From Purpureocillium takamizusanense (taxonomy: Eukaryota; Ascomycota; Sordariomycetes; Hypocreales; Ophiocordycipitaceae): a stretch of DNA of 64,000 bases. The notes under the pieces were generated by a model that saw only the letters and a program-made list of their open reading frames with translations, had not been told where the DNA came from and made no database searches. How positions within the stretch are numbered: position 1 is the first letter of the stretch; each line of letters starts with the position of its first letter. Below are positions 45,206-55,858 of this stretch, in pieces. A program made the position numbers and the translations under genes. The stretch lies in the NCBI RefSeq assembly GCF_022605165.1, contig NC_063070.1:1984001-2048000 (forward strand), given 5' to 3'.

Positions 45206-46063
45206 TCACGATTCCCAATCCATGGGCTCCACCATCCACTCCCACTCGTCGTCAGCGACGACGGCCTCATGCCGCTCGTCGCCAGTCATGGCCAAGTCGT
45301 CCTGGTTAAGATCCTCGGTGACTCTGGCCGAAGCAACGGCGTATGCAGCTTCCAACCCCTCTAGGGCCTGATTTATGATCCAGCTAAGATCGTACATCCG
45401 TAGTGACGGCGAGTCACGGCCTTCGGTCGCACTCTTCCACTTGTTGCGCAGCTCCTTGGCTTTCCAGAGCGCCTGGTTTACGGAGCCCTTGCCGAGCGGC
45501 TCGTGCAGCGGGTGCCGGTCGTCGTCGAGTGCCTTGAGAACGTTATGATGATATGCATGAGCGGCCGCCACGGAGGGGGTGGCGCCGTACTGTGGCTTGC
45601 TGGCTATCGTTGAAGAAGCCTTGGCGATGGTTGTGCCGAACAGCCTGAGCAACAACACGACGGCCTGCTCGATCTTGACATAGAACTCGTGGAAGTCAAC
45701 CTTGAAGTTATTCTCGGCGTCCTGCGCCGCGAACCCGAAAGGCTGCGGCGCGTTGGTACGGTCGTAGGCGTTCTGGAGATCGATGGACTTCCATCGAAGC
45801 CTCACGCAAACCTGCTCGAAACGTCGCAGAGCCTGGACGCGGGCGAGCGCTCTGGCTCGCGGTGATGATGATGACGGCGACGGCAGCTCCTCAGAGGCGG
45901 CGGGTAGCGGCGGCGGTTGAGATTGGGCTCGCTGCGACGAAGCCCCGGCCCAGACGGACGACGATAGGCCGTGAGGGGGCTTCGCCATGGCTTGGAGCTG
46001 TGCGTCTCCGACGGAAACGGGGTTTATTCTGGCTCTGGATGATGTTTGAAAGCTGGGGCGCAT
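45206..46063 (-). CDS. conserved protein of unknown function
   Basis: A single exon of 285 aa. I do not recognise a domain. The N-terminus is Ser/Pro-rich (QPPPLPAASEELPSPSSSS). The central part looks folded and helical: ALRRFEQVCVRLRWKSIDLQNAYD, NNFKVDFHEFYVKIEQAVVLLLRLFG, AAHAYHHNVLKALDDDRHPLHEPLG and QALWKAKELRNKWK. The end is acidic with Trp residues (DDEWEWMVEPMDWES). Two ATGs are possible: 46061-46063, or an internal one before AKPPHGLSS. It is convergent with the glycosylase gene and lies downstream of the kinesin gene on the same strand. Codon bias and the coherent central region support a real gene. Confidence 0.7.
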   Translation of the reverse strand: MRPSFQTSSRARINPVSVGDAQLQAMAKPPHGLSSSVWAGASSQRAQSQPPPLPAASEELPSPSSSSPRARALARVQALRRFEQVCVRLRWKSIDLQNAYDRTNAPQPFGFAAQDAENNFKVDFHEFYVKIEQAVVLLLRLFGTTIAKASSTIASKPQYGATPSVAAAHAYHHNVLKALDDDRHPLHEPLGKGSVNQALWKAKELRNKWKSATEGRDSPSLRMYDLSWIINQALEGLEAAYAVASARVTEDLNQDDLAMTGDERHEAVVADDEWEWMVEPMDWES

Positions 46064-46518
46064 GGGTCATTGGTTATTTATTAGCGATGAGCGAGCGACA
46101 GCAACGGGCATCGCCTGGCCGCCCCACCTCGCCCACGCCACCAGGCAGCATCGGCCAGTCCAGTCAATAGTTAATACTTTGTTGTTGCCGGGTTGTTCAC
46201 AGTGACCCCTGCATGGCTACATCGGCCTGCAGTGAGTGATAAGACTTGGCCCCTCACTTTCGTTACATTTCAGCGCTCGATGAGCGCTCTGCATTGTCAG
46301 GTCGAGGTAAACGACAAGGACTCAAGCAACCCCCTACATGTGCGAAAACTTATAGATACAGGGTAGTGCCACCTGCTGAGCTGCTGTCAGAGACGGGGTC
46401 ATATGTATAGCTCAATACTCTTCTTCAATTGCTCAAACGAGCAACGCACCGCTACGCTACAAACAGATTCGTACAGTCCATGCTATGTCGCCTCCCTTGT
46501 GGACATGGGACAGAGCTC
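46064..46518. other. intergenic between unknown gene and kinesin
   Basis: 455 bp holding the promoter of the unknown gene and the 3' flank of the kinesin. Nothing recognised. Confidence 0.55.
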
Positions 46519-49500
46519 TCATGAGTCGGCCGACTTGATCCTCTTTGTTGCCTTCGCAGTGCCAATGTGGGTATTGTGCACCTAGAACGCGGTCAGCACC
46601 CAGTGTCATCGGTGGCTCGGAGCAGACGTACCTTTGTGGCAAACCTCAAACTAGTCAGAGTCTCCTTCAGATGCGTCTCGAGTGGTGAGACCATGACAAA
46701 CATTAGCGTCTTGCTGTTGCCCCCGAGGCTATACTGCAACAGATGCGTTAGCTTCGAGTTGCGGTAGGGAACGTGTCCCGTGCCCCTCCCCAGCGCCTCA
46801 ATGACATCGCCGAGGCAACTGAGGCTCTTGTTGATGTTCTGCGTCTCCTTCATCCGGTCGCCCTCGGCTTGCGAGTGCTTGAGCCGCTCGGAGCCAGCCA
46901 AGTCCACAAGGTTCAAGGTCCCCTCGCAACGTTCCCCCGTCGCCAAATTTTCCCCGACCAGCTTGAGGATAAAAACACTGTGCGATCGTGATGACCGCTC
47001 ATTGGCCTTGGTTGCCGCCACCGAGCGGTTGCTTTGCGCCTCTCTGAGTATCTTCTCCACGCTGGCTGCAGAATTGAGTTGTACCGACTTGCAATTGGCA
47101 ATGATTGTCTGCTTGCGGGCCTCGTCGTGCCGTATCTCGAGCTTTTTGGCCTTGCCGTCGGATGAGTTGCGGTCGGTAGGCGTCAGCAAGTCATGCAGGT
47201 CTTCGTTGTAGACTTCCACAAACGAGCCCTCCATGGTGTATTCCCATGATTTCTCCTTAAGCTTCGTCATGGTGTCGTAAATCATGTGCGTGGCTCGCGG
47301 AATCATGCCGTCGTCTGAGGACATGGTGTATGTTTTGCCGGAGCCGGTCTGACCATAGCAAAATATGCATACGTTGTATCCGTCCAGCGCGCTCTGCACG
47401 AGCTGCGAGATCTCGTCGAATATTTCCTCGTTTTGCTTCTCGGGCGTGAAGACCCTATCGAATTCGAAGGGGTAGTTCTTCCTCGACACCGCCCCCAAGC
47501 TGCTTCTCTCCTCGGGTCCTGCCAAGACGATTTCGGCCGACGTCTTGTCATCGGGAAATGATATTCTGGCCTCCTCGCCTTCACTCCCATCGAGCGCAGG
47601 TCGCACCCTGCACATGACGCGAATATTGCCCTTCAACTCTTGATACTTATTGAACAAGACGCGGCGCTCCGTCTCCTCCTTGATGAGCTTCTGTCTGGCT
47701 TCATCGGCGACTCGCAGCGCGTCCTGGAGCCGCGCTTCCATGCTGGAAAACGAATCGGACTGAGCTTTGCTGTCGGACTCGAGAAACTCAATGTGAGACT
47801 TCAGCGAGTTGATCTTGGCCTCGAGCGTCGTGTTGGATGCGGAAAGCTCCGCGAGGCTGGCCTGCAGGTTGTTCCGTAGCGCCTTCTCACGATCCAGCTC
47901 TGCCTGTGTGTTGTTGGCATCTACTCGCATCTCTTGAACTTCGCGGTCCTTTCGTTGAAGCGCCATATCCATGTCGTGGTACTCGTTGCTCATTCGTGTC
48001 CTCACCTCCTGCACCTCGCGATCCCTCCGGAGACGCTCATCCTCCAGTTCTTGCTGATAGTGACGCGTCAAGGCGTCCAGCCGCTGTTGGTGCTCCTTGG
48101 TTTCTTGGTCCTTGAGCTGACCTAGCTCGCGAGTGAGATTGTCGACTGCCGTCCGATGCTGCCGCGAGAGGTCATCTGTCGTTTCGCGGTGCCGTCGCTC
48201 GATGTCGTCGACAGCGCGGGCGTGCTCCCATCGTTGTTTTTCCATGTCGTGTTGCAGCTGTCGCTTCTCTTCTCTCGCCACATCGAGGTCGTCTTTGAGC
48301 TGCTCGTTGCGCTCGTCAAGCTTTCTGCGATTCTCTTCCAAATCTGACACTGCATCGATTGTTAGTGTCTGCTGCTAATGCCTGTGACCCAGCTGGAGCG
48401 CCTACCTCTCCTTTTAGCCTGTTCTAATGCCTCGTCTTCTCCCTTCCGCTGGGCGAGCGTCGTGTTGAGCATATTTTGAAGTTCTTTGAACTGTGTTTCC
48501 ATTGTGACGACTCGCCCGTCAACGTCCCAGGCTGCGTAGGCAGTCAAGTTAGAACTCTTATTCAGAAACTTCTTTTGGGAGGGAGATCGGGAGGGAGAGG
48601 CAGCCGCAATCTTGGACATGGAATGCTCAACCAACTGGAGCTGACGTTCCAACTGCTTGTCGGTCGGCGTCTTGGGCACATGCTAGGCAACCCGTGTTGC
48701 CACCGAACGCTGCCTTTCGTCTAACGAACAAGGCGCATCTGTCGAACTCGCGGTTGTCGTGGAGCGCATCGCTACTTGCGAGCTTGGTCGGGTTGCGACT
48801 TGACGCTCGATTGAACGAGACGTGGGCTTGGACCCATCGATTGTCAAATCGCAAAACTCGGCCTCCAGAGAACTTTCCCTTGCTCCAAACAACAGCTGAT
48901 TGCTCTTGGTCTCCCTGACTTTGGAAACTTGGACCGGGTCGAGGCTGGGTCGCTTTCGGAGATGGCTCGAGGGAGGCATACCGGTGCTTGTGGACGGGTC
49001 CCCTCGATGCTCGCCGTCATGATGCCCGTGGGCGGTTTGGGGCCGCTGGATCTGTGACCTTGAGCGACCATGGACTGGGTGGCCCGAGGCTCTGAAAGTC
49101 GCGTTTGTAGATCGATCGAGTGGCGCAACACGGCTGAGACCAAGGGATTTCCCGAAGCTGCTCGTCGACAGGGCCGGAGTACCCTTTGGCTGTGTGGTCG
49201 GAACCGCATCGTCAGCATTCTGGTTGCGCATCTGCACGGGAGGGTTCGCATTTGCCTTTGCCATCTCCACCAAGGAGCTTCCTTGCACACCCGATCTTGC
49301 TTGCGACGGCTTGAGCGTCTTTGAGGAATATGTCGTGGGTGTGGGGATGGTGTGCTTCCGCTTGGGTTCAGGCAGATGTGTGGGCTGCGGTATCTCCCTC
49401 TTGAACCCCATCTTGGAGCTTGGCGGAGCTGGAATGGCCGTCTGGACACGGGAGTTTTGCTGGGATTCGGTCCATTCAGACATCGTAGCCGTACGAGCGC

Positions 49501-49623
49501 TCGGCTTAGGCAGCGCGCTGGGGTTTCGCTGCGCAACCTATGGCAACCCAGTCAGTGGTGTGTACTCCCGACGGCTGCTCTGCGCAGCCGCAAAATACTC
49601 ACTTGGTTCTCCGAGCTCTCCAT
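46519..49623 (-). CDS. klpA: Kinesin-14 with C-terminal motor (KlpA/Kar3 type)
   Basis: A minus-end directed microtubule motor for spindle function. Five exons (49623-49603, 49537-48776, 48682-48406, 48349-46632, 46581-46519) give 946 aa. A disordered basic N-terminus, suited to microtubule binding, is followed by a long coiled coil (about residues 345-590, rich in Glu, Lys and Arg) and the motor: IRVMCRVRPAL, P-loop GQTGSGKTYTM, NERSSRSHSVF and LVDLAGSERL. The last exon restores the family ending RFATK|VHNTHIGTAK. The first exon encodes only MESSENQ. The 93-nt intron 48775-48683 removes an in-frame stop, but its exact donor is less certain than the others. The neck lies before the motor, as in kinesin-14. 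Confidence 0.9.
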
Positions 49624-50543
49624 GGCCGTGGCGTCGTGCCTGCGACTCAAGAAAACCGGAATCAAAATCGGCAAGGCAAGGAGCAGGGCCCCGTCGGCCG
49701 GCGCAGGTGGACGAGGCGTCGTAGAGGAAGTGTTCGCGGATGTGGATTGGGAATGCTGTGCTATGACGGTCGCGCGGATAGTGGCTGGTCAGTTGATATG
49801 TGGCAAGGTTGAAGCGGGTGACGAGAAGCAAGGTGCGGTTGCCTCGCGTCAGGTGGAGGGAGGGTTGGTTCTCGATGCGCGCCGTAATTTTGGTACACAG
49901 TCGGCCCTCTGTTTTGAACATGCAACTTCGCAGCTGTCCGTTCTGCGCCAACATGCTGTGGCTGCGAGACCGTAGTGGGTGGGGTGCGCTGCGCTGCACT
50001 TCCCGTGAGCTTGTTTACTCACTAACCTTACTGGGAAGGTAAGGGTAAGAAGGGTTGTCGGGGAGACGGGCACGTGCGGGGCCCACCCGCCTCACCCACC
50101 GACAGCGAGGCGCCGCCCACCAGCCACATCATGTGCTGAACGCCTCACGCCACGCCCAGGACGTACCTGCAAACGTTGGGGGTTTTGTCCGTACTATCAC
50201 ATGTCACCACCACCGATTTGCACCACCACGCGATCACTATCTAGTAGGCAGGCGCACGACCAAAGCGACCGGCCTCTGATTGCGGTCAACTTGCTCTACA
50301 TGACGCAGAACTTCGACGGGGCCTGACTAATTAGCCGACCCTATCATCGCCCGTCGGGCTCGACTGGCTCCAAAGCTCCCCGAGCAAGCCTCCGGGCCAG
50401 CCGATCTGGTGCAGGCTTCATGTCTCGACAACCTCGCCCTCACCTGTGCTACTCGTCCTAATGTCGTCTACCTGAACTCCACCCAAATTCAACCGAAAAT
50501 ATCCCTTCGCGCAACCGGCGGCTCGCCCGCCCGTTTCGCCGCA
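49624..50543. other. divergent promoter region kinesin/LOA1
   Basis: 920 bp between start codons on opposite strands. Short overlapping frames only; no specific element recognised. Confidence 0.55.
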
Positions 50544-51603
50544 ATGGAAAAATACAGCCAGTTCCGCGATCGAGGTGCGTGCCCGCCGAGTCTTTCCCGC
50601 CGCTCACTTTTGTCATTCGTCCGGCCCGTAGCGCTAACATGTTCTTCTCGTCGTTGCAGCCACGGGCATCGCGCCTTTCCTGCCCGTCTCGACGCCCCTC
50701 TCTGCCGTCTCGACATTGACACACGGCCTGCTCTTCCTCTTTCGCCTGCCTTTCTTCCTCACCTACGCTGCCAGCTACTTCATCCTCTTCCATTACCTTC
50801 CGCTGCCTGTCATCGCCAGAAAGATTGCACTATGGGGTCTTATGGCAATCCCCGGCATCTGGTGGGTTGACCTACAGCTCGACGGCGTCAAACGTGGGAC
50901 CCTATCCGAGCAGCCGCGCGAGCGCGTTCCGCATCCAGGCTCCGTCATCGCCGCCAATTTTACAAGTCCCATCGATGCCATCTATCTTGCGGCCATCTTC
51001 GATCCCGTGTTTACAGCATCGTATCCCGGCACACGAAAGCTACAGCGCGTGGGCTTGTTCGGCGCGGTGGCCATGGCCCTCGCGCCAGTGCGTACTGCGC
51101 CCCCACCGAATGCGAACCTCGTCGATATCAAAGACCTCCTCCGCGAGTTTCCGGACCGAGTCATCGCCGTGTTCCCCGAATGCGGCACCACCAACGGCAA
51201 AGCAATACTTCCACTAAGTCCGACCATCGTTGACTGTCCGTCTCAAGTCCACATCTTTCCCGTTAGCATTCGCTACACGCCATCTGACGTCACGACACCT
51301 GTGCCGGGCCAGTGGTTTAAGTTTGTTTGGAACCTCCTTTCGCGGCCAACGACATGCATCCGAGTCCGCATCGCAGAAGGGCAGATGAACACGGCCGCGG
51401 CCACGACAAATGGAGGTGGCACCGTCGGCTCCAGCGGTGAATTGAAGCAGCGAAAGGCGACTGAGACAGATGTCTCGACTCAACAGCAACGGGTTTTGGA
51501 TCGCATCGCTGAGGCGCTTGCGCGGTTGAGCAGGGTTAAAAGGGTTGGGTTGACAATGCAAGACAAGGCAGCCTTTGTTGCTGCGCTAAATGGGAAGAAA
51601 TGA
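50544..51603 (+). CDS. loa1: Lysophosphatidic acid acyltransferase, Loa1/Vps66-like
   Basis: Exons 50544-50574 and 50660-51603 join MEKYSQFRDR|ATGIAPFLPVS and give 324 aa. The family is a membrane-bound acyltransferase that makes phosphatidic acid with oleoyl-CoA at ER and lipid droplets in yeast. A hydrophobic segment (LLFLFRLPFFLTYAASYFIL) comes first. The usual NHX4D block appears as NFTSPIDAIYL, with Phe where the catalytic His normally stands, and the second block is FPECGTTNGKAILPL. Loa1 relatives often have a degenerate first block, so activity is not excluded. The 31-nt first exon is supported by its start, which fits the family. Confidence 0.83.
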
Positions 51604-51966
51604 GCCCCGCGTGGAAATCTGAGGGCAGCGACGCGAAGCGCCTGGTGTGGCCCTGTGTGGGCCCTTATTCAAGTCAAGTCTGCGTTCATAATACAGTCCA
51701 AAGGATGCATTGCTCGAGGCCGCAATCTCGACTGCGTTTGAGGTTTGACGTGGTCGCGACCGATCTATGACAGTTATAGGCCGGAAGCTCATGGACAGGG
51801 CTATATTAGCTACATTACCAACTCAATCCTTTCCAGTACTAGAACACCACAATGTGTGACCGGCTCCACATCTTGAACGCCAGTGGTAAATACTCCTAGA
51901 ACCAGGACAGCCGGCGCCGTGGTGAAGCCAGATATATCGCGTTACATACTTGAACCTTTAGATCCT
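51604..51966. other. convergent intergenic
   Basis: 363 bp of 3' flank between loa1 and ilv3. Nothing recognised. Confidence 0.6.
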
Positions 51967-53852
51967 TTATGCGCTTTGTTGAATGGGCCCGTCGGTAACG
52001 CAGCCTGAGCTGGCGTTGCTCACGAGGCTGGCGTACTTCTTGAGGGTGCCTTTCGTGTATCGCGGCGGAGGCGCCGTCCACGCTTTCCTTCTCCGTGCCA
52101 TCTCCTCCTCGGAAACCTCGAGGTCGATAGCCCGCTTTTCAGCGTCAATGATTATTTTGTCTCCGTCCTCGACAAGAGCAATTGGGCCACCCTCCATGGC
52201 CTCGGGTACAACGTGGCCGATGATGAAGCCGTGCGAGCCGCCCGAAAACCGTCCGTCAGTGAGTAGGGCGACGTCCTTGCCCAGTCCAGCGCCCATTATT
52301 GCCGACGACGGCTTCAACATCTCTGGCATTCCAGGGCCGCCCTTGGGTCCGTCGTAGCGGATGATGACAACCGTCTTTTCACCCTGCTTGATCTCCCCCC
52401 GCTCCAGGCTGTCGATAAAGTCGTCTTCGGCATTATAGACGCGGGCCTTGCCCTCGAATCGAAGGCCCTCCTTGCCGGTGATCTTCCCGACGCAGCCTCC
52501 GGGGGCGAGAGAGCCACGCATGATCTGGATGTGCCCTGTGGGCTTGATCGGGTTCGTGAGTGGCCTAATGATGTCCTGGCTGCTGGGAAAGTCTGGAACG
52601 TTCTCAACGTTTTGCTTCATGGTCTTGCCGGTCACAGTGATGCCTGATCCATCAAGGATGCCCTCCTTAAGCAGGAACTTGAGAAGACTAGGCGTGCCGC
52701 CAATCTTGTGTACATCCTCCATGACGTACTTGCCGGACGGCTTCAGGTCCGCCAGTAGAGGAATGCGATCAGAGACGCTCTGGAAGTCGTCAATGGTCAG
52801 CTTGATGCCGACCGAATCAGCAATGGCAATGAGGTGAAGAACGGCGTTTGTGCTCCCGCCCAGGATGGAGACGATAATCATGGCATTCTCAAAGGCCTGA
52901 CGCGTGAGGATATCGCGAGGCTTGATGTCCTCCTTGAGCAGATTGCGCATGGCCGGACCGACGCTCTCGCACTCGGCGCGCTTGCTGGCATCCTCGGCAG
53001 GGTTGCTGCTGCTACCGGGCAGCGTCAACCCCATGGTTTCGATGGCGGTGGCCATGGTGTTGGCTGTGTACATGCCGCCGCAGGCGCCGCTGCCGGGGCA
53101 GGCGTTTCGGATGATGTCGAAGCGCTCCTCCTCGGTGATGTTGCCGGTGATGTACTGGCCGTAGGCCTGGAAGGCGGACACGATGTCGATCAGTTCGCCC
53201 TGCTTGGTGCAGCCGGGCTTGATGGTGCCGCCATAGACCATGATGCTGGGTCGGTTGACGCGGCCCATGGCCATGGCGACGCCGGGCATGTTCTTGTCGC
53301 AACCGGGCAAGCTGATGTTGCCATCGTACCACTGGCCATTCATGACGGTCTCAATACTGTCGGCGATTATTTCGCGACTCTGGAGCGAGTACCTCATGCC
53401 CTTGGTGCCCATCGAGATGCCATCGCTGACGCCGATGGTGTTGAACCTGTAGGGGACGAAGCCGGCCTTGGCGACGGACTCGCGCACGATCTTGGATAGG
53501 TCCATGAGGTGCATGTTGCAAGGGTTTCCCTCGTACCAGACCGACGAGATGCCAATCTGGGCCTTGTTCATGTCGGACTCAGACAGGCCAGTGGCGTAGA
53601 GCATGGCCTGGGAGGCGCCCTGCGACTTGGGCTGGGTAATGTTGGCCGAGACCTTGTTGAGCTGTTCATCGGCGCGGCATGCTGAAGTCGACGATAGGAA
53701 GCGGCTGCAGAAGATCAATTGTCAACTCTCAAGTGCGGCTGGGATGGGATCTTCACGAACCTCTGTCGCGACGTTGTGCGCCCGAGGGTGGCTCTGGTCA
53801 GTGCGGCGCCCATGATGCCGGGCCGGCGCTGCCGCAGGCTTGCTGAAAGCAT
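51967..53852 (-). CDS. ilv3: Dihydroxy-acid dehydratase, mitochondrial
   Basis: The enzyme converts dihydroxy-isovalerate and dihydroxy-methylvalerate to the 2-oxo acids of valine, leucine and isoleucine synthesis in the mitochondrial matrix. Exons 53852-53761 and 53704-51967 give 609 aa. The start [18 protein letters not shown] is an Arg-rich presequence. Iron-sulfur cysteines lie in [15 protein letters not shown] and [12 protein letters not shown], with [22 protein letters not shown] and [11 protein letters not shown] in order. Length and motif order are normal for ILV3. Some fungal clusters carry a second copy as a self-resistance gene, but nothing nearby suggests that here, so the housekeeping copy is more likely. 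Confidence 0.95.
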
Positions 53853-54679
53853 GATGCCGATGCTGATGTAGAGAAGCGGGAGGTCACAAGTGAGATTTGC
53901 TCCCAGTCGGCCCAGCTACGTGTTGCGTGTGCCGATGGAGTCCCCAAGGTTCAAAGTGCCAGCGGGTACGAGTGCTGGTTGTCGCTGATGCACGACGGCT
54001 TGGAGAATTCCGCAGCGAAGTCGGCCGACTGACGTGGGAGCTCCAATCCTAGGCCCGGTTCAGCGCTCTTCCAGTCCTTACCTCCAGTGTATTTTGGGGC
54101 GGGTGGAGTCCCATAGCGGGCCCGCGAATGGTCAGCAGGAACCGCCCGCCATCCACTGGTCAATGGACGCTGGACAGTCATGGTGCTGCACAACAAACCA
54201 AGCGCGGCCGCATTCGGTACCTACCTAGGGACAGATAGCGCAAAGTGAGCCTCCGGTGTCCTGCCAGCCCCGGACCATGCGGATGCGTATAGAAGTAGGC
54301 CAAAGTCATTTCTCACCGCTATGCTTCTCTGCAATTTGATGGAGTAGCCCACAATGGCGAATTTGCCGTGTCTACCGACCGTGACAATCGCTTGGGTGGT
54401 GCAAGAATCTCGTCGCCGACATCGGCAAGGCACGTCAGGGAGTCCATTCTCCGCCGTTACGCCGCAACGTTCCACCTGATCTACTAATCCTACTACTCAT
54501 ACTAAAATATATGATATTACTGACGGCCTCTTCCATCATACTCGTACAATATTAAGTGCCTCGTCCGGGCGCTTACTGCTACTCTGTTTTTCAACCACAC
54601 CGATAGCGCTCGTCCATGGATCCACGGCAGCCCGCGGCGGCGACTGCGAATGCTGCTATCTCGAATAGCAGCAAGGGTT
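53853..54679. other. intergenic between ilv3 and clpP
   Basis: 827 bp with the promoter of ilv3 and the 3' flank of clpP; an AT-rich patch at about 54482-54550 may hold polyadenylation signals. No gene seen. Confidence 0.55.
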
Positions 54680-55670
54680 TCAAGACGAGTCCGGCCCAGA
54701 TGAGGACGCTGCCGAATGCTCTTTCTTCGGTTCCTTGTCTGTCCTCTTGGTCAGGATCTCGTCAATAACGCCGAGATCGAGCGCCTCCTCTACACTCAAG
54801 TACTTGTCACGTTCCATCATATCGTTGACCTCCTCGATGCTGTATTTGTCGTAGCCCTTGGCTTTGTTGAGATGGTGCTGCATGATCTTATTGGACTGCT
54901 CGCGTATCCGCTGGATTTGGTTGGCATATATGAGAATGTCCGATGCCTGGCCGCGCGTGCCACCCAAAGGCTGGTGAATCATGATGGAGCTGTGTGGCAG
55001 CGCGTACCGCTGTCCCGCCTCACCACCAGCGAGCAGTATCGCCGCCATGGATGCAGCTCCACCGACACAGACGGTCGAGACGGGCGACTTGATGTACGTC
55101 ATGGTATCGTAAATGGCCATGCCTGGATAGCGCTTAGCAACGTCCTGCCCTGCGGGGAAACAGCAACTCGAACCTGACGTGACGGACCCGCCGGGCGAGT
55201 TGATGTACATTGTTATTGGTTTCTCGGGGGTGTCCGACTCGAGCCAAAGGAGCTGTGCGACGATAGAGGCGGACATGTAGTCGTTGATTTCACCATTCAG
55301 GCAGACGATACGTTCCTGAAGCAAGATCGCGTCAGTTGCGCGTCCGATTGACAGGCTCGAATGTCACGACGCACCTGCAGTAGCTTGGAGAATATGTCCC
55401 CTATCGAGTCGTCAGCGAGACATCGGTCGCATTGGCCTATTGAAAGGATTCTCACATGTCTTTCGGCCTGCCGCCTGTAGTTCGAATCAGTTAGCAGAGC
55501 ATGCAAATCCGGCGCAGGGATGAGCTTGCCGATGTCTCCTCGATGTAGGGCATGGGTATGTAGTCCTGCATCGGTGGAGAATTCCCAGGGGGCTTGGAAA
55601 ACCCAAAAGATCGAATCTGCCTCTTTGGCAGCATCCGCAGGGCGGGTAGCAACCGCTGTCGAACGGCCAT
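54680..55670 (-). CDS. clpP: Mitochondrial ATP-dependent Clp protease, proteolytic subunit
   Basis: The serine peptidase core of a matrix Clp protease. Five exons (55670-55530, 55474-55456, 55400-55375, 55315-55174, 55122-54680) give 256 aa. The N-terminus (MAVRQRLLPALRMLPKRQIR) is a typical import signal. The peptidase begins MPYIEETSAAGRKTWDIFSKLLQ and shows SPGGSVTSGMAIYDTM, catalytic Ser in GGAASMAA, His in IMIHQPLGG and the Asp region MERDKYLSVEEALDLGVIDEI. Two consecutive exons are only 19 and 26 nt. Intron 1 works only with a GC donor (TCG|GCAAGC). Intron 4 removes a stretch that otherwise reads through in frame. ClpP is absent from yeasts but present in many filamentous fungi. Its partner unfoldase ClpX is not in the window. 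Confidence 0.92.
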
Positions 55671-55858
55671 TTTCGTAGACCTCGCGGTGTGAGGAGGACG
55701 AAGCTTCCGTTCGAGCTGGGTGCTCCCGCCACTAGAGGTAGTGGGGTTTTGGCGCTCCCGAACGTTACCGGCCCACGCGCCCCCGTTTTATTGATTGATA
55801 GCGCAGCCAAAACTTCCAACCGTACAGAGGGGCCATGGCGACCGCAAAATGATCAACA
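55671..55858. promoter_or_regulatory. 188-bp shared promoter, clpP and mitochondrial-type gene
   Basis: The two start codons are 188 bp apart on opposite strands, so both promoters share this space. No TATA box seen. Coordinated expression of two mitochondrial proteins is an inference. Confidence 0.55.

Noticed and set aside
52834..53499. 221-codon plus-strand frame inside ilv3
   Set aside because: Antisense shadow of a strongly conserved enzyme; Gly/His/Asp-rich mirror composition.
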